DNA of 45,880 nucleotides from NCBI GenBank assembly GCA_004565275.1, contig SDOX01000010.1, positions 63,024 through 108,903 of the forward strand, written 5' to 3'. The translations under genes were made by a program, and so were the position numbers. Shown one piece after another: positions 23,145 through 44,131 of the stretch. Numbering within the stretch: the stretch's first letter is position 1; each line of letters opens with the position of its first letter. The notes under the pieces are model-generated. The model was not told the origin of the DNA and did not search any database. It worked only from the letters and a program-made list of their open reading frames with translations. This DNA is from Nannochloropsis salina CCMP1776 (Eukaryota > Sar > Eustigmatophyceae > Eustigmatales > Monodopsidaceae).

Positions 23145-25923
23145 ATGCAGTACTCTTGTACCCTTGTCATCATACAGCTTGTCCTCGGTATCCTCGTCCT
23201 ATGCCTTCCTCAGCTGAGCACCGCGAGTATCCCATTTACGGCTTCCCAGCAATGTCCGCGCCTAGCGATACGTGCTAAGGCGCATCCCAACACCAAACGC
23301 GGAGTCTTAGCTGGGAAGGGTAAAGCTCAGATATCCGTAATACTTCGCACTAAAGATCCTATCAGTGACTTGAATTTTAAAATGACCTTGCCAAGCGGGA
23401 TGTCTGTGAGACGGACAGCGACCCGTCCGTCAATCAAACCTCACATGCCGCCTGAGGTTGTTGGAAACATCGACGGAACCACAGCCCTTTACTGGCTGGA
23501 CATTGATTTTTCTAGGCGGTCAAAACGCCGCTTTCGAGTCAAGGTTAATATTGATTTGTGCGTTCCTGAGCATCTCGCAGTAGATGCTTTTGCTTACCTG
23601 AACAACGCAACTTCCACCTCGTGTGTGACCCCTTTAGCGAGTCCCGCACTCCTGCGCGCGCGATACCCCAAAAAGAAGCCAGCAACTTGCGCTCCAACAT
23701 TGGCTCCTTCTGTCAATCCTACACAACCTTTCGTTGTCTTTGCCCCGGGACAGCGCTTTTCACAAGGTGGTCAGCTAGCGCCATTTGATAATCGTCGTCT
23801 GTCGCTGCATCCTGAAATGAACCTAGCCATGGACCAGGACATTCTTTCCTTCGGAGACACGTATCATCGTCAATTACAACCTATTGAGACGAAGGATGAC
23901 TGTTATGAGTATTGCTCCCTTGTAGGAGGAAAAGTTGCGCCGTTCTTCTTCAGCTGGAATAATGCCACAAACCAGTGTTTCTGCTGCGCAACTGTGTGCA
24001 CTCCCTTCATATACGACCCTGAATTCGATATACAAAAGGTGCTCGTTTCTGCTACCAGCGCTCCAACATTTACTCCTGCCCCAACTCCCTCGGATCAAAA
24101 TCGCCGCCTTTACAATATAACCGCTGTCAAAACTCTTTTGGACTATGCTCAAGCATCGTATTCGTGCAAAACTAGCGCCTGTGAGGCTTGGAATTGCAGG
24201 TACTTCTAGGCTTAAAGTGTCTGGCATGGAATAATTCATAATTCAAGTCGAGGCGTGATATGTCATGGGCACCCTCATATATGCTCATCATACCTCTATT
24301 TTTTGTCTGTACGCAGTACTTGCTCCCGACATCCGGACACGGAAGTGAGGCGCATTTCTGCTCCTGACGGGGATGGCTTTGTGGGTTACAACTCAGTCGA
24401 AGGTAAGGTGGTCAGCACAGGAGAGATATTTAATGTGTGAGCTTATTGGGTCGCTCATTGCATGCACGACACTTCCTTACCTTATTTGGGGTCGGCGGGG
24501 AAATTTAGGCGCCCTTGTGGTGGCGTTCGCCGGCACGTCCATGGATGACATAGTAGAATGGATGGCCAACTTAGACTTTAAGAAAGAAGATTTTCCTTAT
24601 GACGGATGTGAGGTAAGGATAAAAGCAGGACTGCAGGAAAGGAGCATAAGGAAATCGAAGATCTGCGATCACAAGATAAATTACTCCGTCAAAGAGATGT
24701 TTGCACGATGGAAACGGACCACGCTGAATCTCAGGAAGGTTTTTTTACCTTACATCGCTGCTTGTTGCCTTCCCGATTCTCTGCTTTAAACATAGGGTTG
24801 TCAGGTTCACACGGGATTCTACACCGCATACTTGGAACTTCGAAGCCAGGTCCGGGAATTTGTGCAATACTTTTTACAGCAACATCCAGACGCACCGATC
24901 TGGGTTACAGGTAGGGAAGCAAGGCAAGAGTACCAGACTGACCGAGGAGCATAAGAGAGATGAGGAGGAGCCTTCCGGGGATACTGAATACGAGATTTCA
25001 TCCGAGAATCTACCCCATTCCTCATTATCTGATCGCTCTCTGCCGATAGGTCATTCCCTCGGAGCGGCCATTGCAGTCCATTGCATGGTCGATCTTATGT
25101 CTCTCTCGTACAATGTTCGGCGGGTCGTCAACTTCGGGCAGCCCCGCGTCGGAAACAAACAGGTAAGGATAGAACAGTGAAGAAGGGAGGACAGCCAGAA
25201 ATGTGACGTGGCGGAACAGATTGACTTTGTGCTTGCCATCCACGTCGACGCTTTGACCAGACATCCATGGAATCTTTTGGCACGTTCTCCCACCCCTCAA
25301 AGTTCGCTACCTTTGTCGCGTCGCTCGCCGAGTCTCTTGATTTTCCTCTCTACCGGCTCGTGCATAATCGTGATCCGGTGCCTCATCTGCCCCCAAGAGG
25401 TACGTTTTGAGGCTTGGTGTGTAAGAGGGGCTGAGACGTACTGAAGGAGAGGGAATGAGTTGTCGCCTTAGTGTAGGCGTGTGCGCGCACCTGGAAAACT
25501 AGGAAGCAGAATACGAATCCGGGTGCACTCTCTTATCTCTTCGCTACCTCACTCCATGTCCCTCTCCGGCCCTCTTCCGCCATCGTCTCAGCTTTTGGTT
25601 TTCACCACCAACCCTTCGAGGTCTTCTACAACGAAGACCAGACTTCTTATATCGTTTGCAATGACTCTGGTGAGGACCCTCAGTGCTCGGATCAATTTTT
25701 GGTCGACTTGGATGTTGCGGATCATCTGAACTACCTAGGTGCGTCAATTACTGTGCTATTCATTAGTAGTACTCTCTTGCTTCTGTTACTTTCCCGGTCT
25801 TCTTAAATTTAAGTTGTGTTTTGCGGAGCTGTTGTTGACGTTGCCTATTTATCTTAAGCCTTCGTTTTTTTGTAACTTTCGTCCCCCCAATATCTTCTTC
25901 ATCTAGGGGTACCTATGGGATGA
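23145..25923 (+). CDS. Secreted class 3 (alpha/beta hydrolase) lipase with a Cys-rich N-terminal extension
   Basis: Eight exons: 23145-24199, 24317-24402, 24509-24612, 24796-24910, 25050-25162, 25303-25399, 25592-25738 and 25907-25923. Phases agree, giving 577 residues. ATG 23145 starts a clear signal peptide (MQYSCTLVIIQLVLGILVLC, then a small-residue cleavage site). The next 300 residues hold a beta-rich segment (LNFKMTLPSGM, ALYWLDIDF), a Thr/Pro linker and a Cys-rich module (DDCYEYCSLVGGK, NQCFCCATVC) that looks PAN/WSC-like. The lipase domain follows: VVAFAGTSMDDIVEWMANL, GCQVHTGFYTAYLELRSQV, the nucleophile elbow GHSLGAA, VVNFGQPRVGN, HNRDPVPHLPP with the catalytic Asp, and DHLNYLG with the likely catalytic His. 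It should hydrolyse acylglycerols outside the cell or in a secretory compartment. The long ectodomain is on one exon, while the catalytic domain is split into seven. Confidence 0.92.
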
Positions 25924-26687
25924 GTGAGTACGGAAGACCGTTAAGCTCACCAGATTTTTCGCTTACCGGAGCTGATGAAGGGGAACTCTTCAAACATGCC
26001 ATCGAGCATGGAAAGATATTACGGAGAAAGATTGGAAAGTGCAATGAATACGATGGGAAGATATTAGAGGTCTCATGGCTTGCTCGCACAAACATTATTG
26101 AACATTTCAGATGGTAGGTGCAAAGATATGAGCTGAAGAAAAAGCAGCCCGAATTTCTTGAGTATATCTTCGCACCACACTTTGATGGAATCTGTCTCAA
26201 AGAAAGAAAAAAACCTTACAAGTGATGCTGATTTGAGCCGAGTACGATCAACTCAAGTGAAGGAAATTGATATGCTGGGCTCAGAGTTTTGTAGTTGTTA
26301 TTTCCAGTCTTCCCTTGTTTCACTAATTTATGTATGCAATTTGTGGACATCTGGTTGAACGTAGTCTTGACAAACGTTGATACAAGGAGACCAACTCATT
26401 CCGATGGACATCCCCCTCTATGGTGACTCCCTTGGAGCAAACCTCGGATTTACCAGCATTCGACAAAACAGTCGAGGCATTTGTAACTCTCCTTCACAGG
26501 TTAAACTTGAAAGATATGTTACGTATTTCCAAGGCACGGCCATATTGCACAGCCGAACTCCATCACAGGTCCTAGGAAAAAGACGAAAGTATTGCTTTCA
26601 ACGTTAATCTTGGCTTCATTCCCCTTGTCAATCGTTACACCCGATAATACGATGAAGATTCATAATTGGAGCAGGACTCACGAGAGG
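25924..26687. other. Spacer between convergent lipase and sulfotransferase genes
   Basis: AT-rich 3' sequence of both genes. A 66-codon open frame (25920-26117) overlaps the lipase stop in another frame and is noted separately. Nothing else is recognisable. Confidence 0.5.
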
Positions 26688-28322
26688 TTAACTTATTTTT
26701 GAAGGGCTACCCAGCAAATAATGCGAGAGGCGCAATTTCTGTACACGCTGATCAGGTACGCTATCCAAAAGACTATGCAATCGAGTCTGGCCTGCAGAGG
26801 TCAAAAACCGCCTTCCCGTTACATTTGATGACATCTGCATCCTATTACCCTGCTGAGAATGTCTATCAAATACAGCCCTCCACCTTTTGCTACTCATCCA
26901 CTTCGATTCTCTAAGCTTGTTTACTGCAATATCTGTGGCAAAGGACAGGAGATATCCCACCACCTCTTCGCGCCGAGCAGGATCCACCAAGTCCTCCATT
27001 TTCAGCACTGCATGGTCTTCCTTGGAGATGTGATGCAAATTCTTATCTTTTCTACTCTCCTGCATTTGCTGTTTATCTTCAATTACCTCTAGCCACGTGC
27101 AAATCGAGTCCAGCCAAGCCAAAGCCAAATCACGGGTAACAGCCCATCGTCCCATAGGTCCGAACGCATTAACCTCCAGTATGCCACTGTCCACCCATTT
27201 CTGGAGCTTTGAGCTTCTATAAGGAGTAATCAAACCAAGCGTCCATCGTGGACGAAGCAACAAGCAAGCTTGGATAGAAGGGGAAGAGGCCGTGTAGAAG
27301 ACACTTGCCAGCGATTCCACAACGGGAGCGACATCACGATACAGGAATAAATGCCTCGAGGTTATCGAGGAAGACGATGGAAACTCTGCCAGGGCTAGAT
27401 CTAGCAGATAGTGCCCTGAGCCTTTCAAATTGAGTGACAAAACATGTGGGATGGAATGCGGCCGGTAAGGAGAAAGAGGTTTCATGGAAGACGGTTGACA
27501 ATTGACTGCCCGGCACAGCAAGTGGGCGTCTGTGAAAAGGCAGATCCTAAGAAGGCGGCGGATGGAGGAATCGTCAATCAACTTTTGTGCCCGAGCTCGG
27601 CAAAGTTGCTCGGCCCAATAGGGCTCCGAGAGGGAGCAAAAATTGCAAGCAAGGAGGAGACGGTGGATGAGTGTGGAACCGCATCGACCCGTGTTCCACA
27701 CCCAAAGTATGACGTCCTTTTTGTTTCCCCCATTTGGATTCTGCTTTTGGCTCCTTTTCAACTTCTTCCGCATTTGCTTTTCCTGTATGTAAGCCTCCAC
27801 TGTTTCGAAAGACGCTACCAAAACATTTTTTCCTGCACAATGCCGCACACCCCGGTCTAGAAAGGGTTCTTCAAGCACGGACGTATACTCTTTCATCTCC
27901 ATGAACACCACGCTTTTGGTATTGAAATCGAGGCAATAGATGGCGAAAGACGATACAGAAGAGGAAGAGATCGCATCTGATGCTTTCACTTCCTCATGTG
28001 CGTCATGTCCTCCATTTAGTCCTCCGTCAAGGAAAGCACGTAAAGGCTTACAAAATGAAGTTTGGCTGGTATCATATTCAATGGCTTTTAAGCCTCCCCA
28101 CCATTCATCATCGTTTCTGTAAACCCAGCGTAATGGGTAAAGTGCCGCAAAGCCCGTAGGTAGCGAAGGTGGAAGGCGAAGGGGAGGATGACCACCCAGT
28201 GGACGCATGCAAATTCGCACCCAGGAATAAAGTCCCACGAATACAATAGGAACCACTAACCAATAGAAATAGCTACTGCACTGACGCATGGTGAAATAAG
28301 TGGATAATACGTAAAACACCAT
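26688..28322 (-). CDS. Membrane-anchored sulfotransferase-like P-loop protein, single exon
   Basis: One exon encodes 544 residues from ATG 28322; the frame is open two bases-triplets upstream but only with a non-ATG codon. A transmembrane helix near residues 20-35 (WLVVPIVFVGLYSW) makes it a type II protein of Golgi style. Near residues 208-222, WNTGRCGSTLIHRLL is the 5'-phosphosulfate-binding loop (RxGSTL) of PAPS sulfotransferases, followed by LSEPYW. HLFLYRDVAPVVESLASVF further on resembles the 3'-phosphate-binding RD-x-S segment. These suggest PAPS-dependent sulfation, but the overall sequence is divergent and the acceptor is unknown. A Ser-rich and Lys-rich linker separates anchor and catalytic region. 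Lack of introns contrasts with neighbours. It diverges from the thioredoxin gene. Confidence 0.8.
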   Translation of the reverse strand: MVFYVLSTYFTMRQCSSYFYWLVVPIVFVGLYSWVRICMRPLGGHPPLRLPPSLPTGFAALYPLRWVYRNDDEWWGGLKAIEYDTSQTSFCKPLRAFLDGGLNGGHDAHEEVKASDAISSSSVSSFAIYCLDFNTKSVVFMEMKEYTSVLEEPFLDRGVRHCAGKNVLVASFETVEAYIQEKQMRKKLKRSQKQNPNGGNKKDVILWVWNTGRCGSTLIHRLLLACNFCSLSEPYWAEQLCRARAQKLIDDSSIRRLLRICLFTDAHLLCRAVNCQPSSMKPLSPYRPHSIPHVLSLNLKGSGHYLLDLALAEFPSSSSITSRHLFLYRDVAPVVESLASVFYTASSPSIQACLLLRPRWTLGLITPYRSSKLQKWVDSGILEVNAFGPMGRWAVTRDLALAWLDSICTWLEVIEDKQQMQESRKDKNLHHISKEDHAVLKMEDLVDPARREEVVGYLLSFATDIAVNKLRESKWMSSKRWRAVFDRHSQQGNRMQMSSNVTGRRFLTSAGQTRLHSLLDSVPDQRVQKLRLSHYLLGSPSKIS

Positions 28323-28913
28323 TGATGGCAAATATCAGCTGTGGTGCGTGCTTTCTTCCTGTGTGGACGCGTTGAAGGTGATAAATAAAGTGTCAAGGCG
28401 CAATGTCGATATTCAAAGGCGCCATTAATCGCAGATAAAGCACATGCATCGTCTGATTGGTACCACAACAAGAAGGACTGGAACACTGTATAGCTCAAAA
28501 ATTTCACGGGGATCGTGTTGGAAATTGGCAGTTGACGGCTCGAAGATCGAAGATCGACGCTTGCTGGCACGGTCAGGGTGCTTGGGTAGGCTCTTGAAGC
28601 GGGTCTGATCGGATAAGACAGAAAATAATTCATGTAAACACCAGACCGCGTGCTTGGAGGCACGGGTATCCCTTTCTGAGCTTTACTCAGCAAAACCATT
28701 GCATCAGGAGGTTAGGGACTGCATAAGCCCTTCATCCTTTCAATGTCTACTCTGCGAAGTCTCATCACTTGCTGATCTTTTACCTCCTCTCATCTTAAAG
28801 CCGTACTTTTGCCGGACATTTGAAGAGTTACTACAAATCGCCTGACGGACGTGTCCCTACACTTTCACAATTTCTCATATTTCAATAAACAGGAAACAGT
28901 TTTTGTTTTCAAA
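28323..28913. other. Divergent promoter region between sulfotransferase-like and thioredoxin genes
   Basis: About 590 bp lie between the two ATG codons. A minus-strand open frame (28256-28699) overlaps the sulfotransferase start out of frame and has no family features. No clear core promoter motif is visible. Confidence 0.45.
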
Positions 28914-30100
28914 ATGAATCCGATACACTTTCTTCTCTTCCTCATTGTCACCGCCTCAACGACTGCCTTTCATACGGCTCCATGGGCATCTCCCTCCTTT
29001 ACCGCCTCCCTTCTGCCACTTCACCGGCAATACAAACAAAACGAGCAAAGGCCTCAATCTGCTCTGACGCGCCTGGCAATGATACGAGGAGGAGTGTCGG
29101 GGAAAGTGAGAACTCAAATGATAGAGGAGGGCGAGAAAGGAAAAAAAGACAACTTCTCTCACTTTCCTGTGATACGACCTGTAGGAGCAACGTAGTGCAT
29201 GTAGTCCTCAAGTAGAGGACCACAAAGTATTTTTCTGAAGTAGGTTCGAGGATCCTCAGCCTTACTGATCGTCTCTTTTCCGTCTTGTTCATTCTGGACA
29301 ATCCTTGCGACAGGTGTCGGAAGTACGCACGTTGGAGGAGACGGAGGAAGCATTGAATGGAGCAGGTAGCAAGTTGGTTGTCTTGGATTTTACGGCGACG
29401 TGGTAAGTTAGGGAAACGGAAACGCTGTATGGAAAGGCGGGAAAGAGGGCGAAGAAGGAGGAATCTCTGCCTCGGGGTTTTTAGCATGACATCGCAAGGG
29501 ATTCACTGCGCGGTTCACAGCGTCGAGGTGTAAAGACATCGCCTCCTCTACTTTCTCCAATGTACGTTTCAATCCCAATCCATTACCTGCCTGCAGGTGT
29601 GGACCGTGTAAGCTTATTTCTCCTGTCTTCGAGGGTCTCTCAGAGGAGATCTCTGAGAACGAGGTCGTCTTTTTGAAGGTGGACGTTGACGTGAACGAGG
29701 TGAGAAACCGGAGAGAAATTGGGTGGGAGTTGAAGCAAGGACAGTCGGGCTGGGAGGAAATGGACCCCTCGGTGGATCGCCATGATCCGCCTCCCTCACC
29801 CTCCTCTCTTCCTCTCCGACTGCTCCCATCACCCATCAGGAGACAGCAAAGAAATTTGAGGTGTCACAAATGCCGGTATGTTGTCGGTTCGGCGGGCGCT
29901 CTCGATCAGAGACACGATGATAGTGCCACAGTCGAAAGATTGATTTTGTCTCCCCTTCAATTCAGCTATTCAAATCACCCCATGATGCCCCATTCATTCC
30001 TCTTTAGACATTCATTTTCGTCAAAAATTCGGAAGTGAAAGGCCGACTGGTTGGTGCCAATCCAGACAAGCTTCGAGAGGCCGTCTTCCGCCTTCTGTAG
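28914..30100 (+). CDS. Thioredoxin with a bipartite plastid presequence
   Basis: Five exons: 28914-29105, 29314-29402, 29597-29699, 29840-29875 and 30008-30100. All are in phase, giving 170 residues. The thioredoxin core is unmistakable: LVVLDFTATWCGPCK with the redox WCGPC motif split by intron 2, VVFLKVDVDVNE, the cis-proline at SQMPT across the last intron, and the C-terminal helix LREAVFRLL. The N-terminus MNPIHFLLFLIVTASTTAFH is a signal peptide ending at an Ala-Phe bond, followed by a Ser/Thr/Arg-rich stretch. This is the layout used in ochrophytes to cross the four plastid membranes (ASAFAP-type). The protein probably reduces disulfides of stromal enzymes. The presequence occupies exon 1 alone, so targeting was likely added by exon gain. 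Confidence 0.93.
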
Positions 30101-32274
30101 GGAAGAGAAGAGTGAGGGAACGACACGTGGCTTTTTCTCCTAACAAAGTGGAGAAGGAAAATTGGACAGGGTGGTTAGGCCTGCACTATTCATCGCGAAG
30201 CAAAGCGAACGTGTGTACGAAAGTAAAAGCATTTCGACCAACACGTCTTATTTTTAAAAAAAGGTTTTATTGGTTATGATGAATGGAACCTGCATCGAAC
30301 AAACAGCTATTGATGCACATATCGCCGGATGAAAAAGATGGAGTACCAATTATACGGTTTGCAATATTTCTTAAACCTTTGTTTCAATGGCGTGCGAAGC
30401 ATTTTCATCAATGAGCTGAACCAAACGAAATTGCATTCTACCAAAGCGCTTCAAACTTTTCGAAATTTGAATTGATGTGTACTTTTCTTTGAGTATCGCA
30501 AAATTTCTGAATGGTTCTCTTTACGAAATATCCGCTTTTTTGGTTCATGCTGTTGGAGGAGAATTATCAGGGCAATATGCAGAATGAAATGCAGTCGAAA
30601 AAATGAATGCGAAGAAAAAGTTTCGCCCTTTTGCTAATTTTGCTGTGATTTAATTCGAAGATGAAGCTTGTCAAGTCTGTCATTACTCACGCTGGCGATG
30701 CATCTTTGATTTTCATGAAGTATAATCACACCTAAGGCCATCACCATCATCACATCATCAGTGAAAGACCCGCTTTCCGTTAGGCTTCGAATGCTACCGG
30801 TTCCTTTCAAATTTCAAAAATCTGAGCGAAGTCGGGAATTTTTTACCACGCGTTTTTTAGCCGACCACAATTCCCGCTTTCTCGCAGTTGATAAGAGACG
30901 AGCACTTTCGAAAACTGTGTGCGTACGACTGAATACATAAACTTGCCCATAGGTTTTCCAACGCTATTATATCTCTGTTCAGTTCTGCCAGCATTTGCAT
31001 AATCAGCAGGTTGTAGGAGTGAGTGGAAAATGCCCGCCCTGTCTTGTGGACGACAATAACGCTAAGACGTTCTTTTATGTTCTCCGCACGTTCAAAAGTG
31101 ATACATCTGTTTGAATTATGGCTGCGTGTATGTAGGTAGGATAGTATCACTCTTTCCTGTCCCTGGAATGTGCTTCGTGGCGATAGATCGATGGCGAACG
31201 GCGGCATTTATCCGTGCGTTTCATGCGCGGTTGTCGTGCCTCCGAGCTTTCTTTCTCACATAATCGACAATTGCCTCCATTAATTTGATACATTTTTCGT
31301 GAAAATTCTAGCCTGTTGACCTTTGTGTTGAGAGAAGTGTCATTTCACATGTTTGACTCGCGTAGGTGCATCTACGGGGGAGCACCACCTCGCGGAAGAG
31401 TGGTGTTGTCCCAGGACTGCATCTACGCGAGGCAAACATGTGGAAGACCCGTCTCTGTGCATGTGAATAATACCATCGAGAAGAGATCTATCAACGCTCT
31501 TTCGGAGCTCCATTTCTAGCCCCTTCAACTCTGAATACACGCAGGAATAAGCAAGCGACCCCCGGGTAATCAGAGTCATCGCATGTACGCTACAGAAGAC
31601 AGCTTTCAAGTCATTTGCGGTGACCACGGGGTGTTTCAGATCGGCTTAAAGGTTGTGGGATCCTTTGCGGTGCCCGTTTTATACAAAGCGAGCTGTACGT
31701 AGATATGGTAGTCGTCATGTCCCATCCGTGGTAAGGATGAGTCACCACGTCCACGCGCGAATTCGCGGAGCAACTCGTAATGCGACGAAACCATTTGAAT
31801 TATGCAGACCTCACACGACACATTAGGAGAAGTCAAGAGCGACCTAGTGCATGGCAGGGTGTGACAGGTTGCGTGCACCAGGGAAAAGAAAGCTGTTTCT
31901 GGCCAGGGACTACATGGTGGGAATCATGTCGCTAATTATTGCCTGTTTGCTTTGTCTTATAAGCTACTTGCGTGGCTCTTTCTCACCTAGTGCCTCTCAT
32001 AAATATTTGACGCCTTTAAAGGAGCGTAACGCAAATCATTCGCTTCAAGTTTGCAGCACAGCGCTCATCTTCATGAGGGAAGCAGTAGAGTTATCATAAC
32101 GAAGCACATTCAATAGCAGGCTCCAGCCTCCCATATCGAAATGTTGGGCGTCCACCGTTCTCTTTCTTTGGCTTAGTTCGGATTGTGATTCGATCCCCCG
32201 ACCTTAACGCCCTTCTCATCTTCCAACTTCTTGGTCACCATCAGGCTCTTGTCTTCGATGCCTCCCTCCACATG
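30101..32274. other. AT-rich spacer between convergent thioredoxin and SEC23 genes, no gene found
   Basis: No open frame shows family features. Frames at 30857-31207, 31340-31627 and 31851-32099 are short and lack splice partners. A tRNA T-arm-like word near 32190 has no matching cloverleaf. Confidence 0.55.

Positions 32275-44131
<11,857 letters not shown>

Noticed and set aside
28256-28699. 147-codon minus-strand frame upstream of the sulfotransferase-like gene
   Set aside because: It overlaps the gene start in another frame and has no recognisable domain; probably leader or promoter DNA.
31340-31627. 95-codon minus-strand frame between thioredoxin and SEC23
   Set aside because: No family features; neighbouring frames on both strands are equally long.
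32170-32215. tRNA T-arm-like word (GATTCGATCCC)
   Set aside because: No acceptor, D or anticodon stem can be paired around it on either strand.
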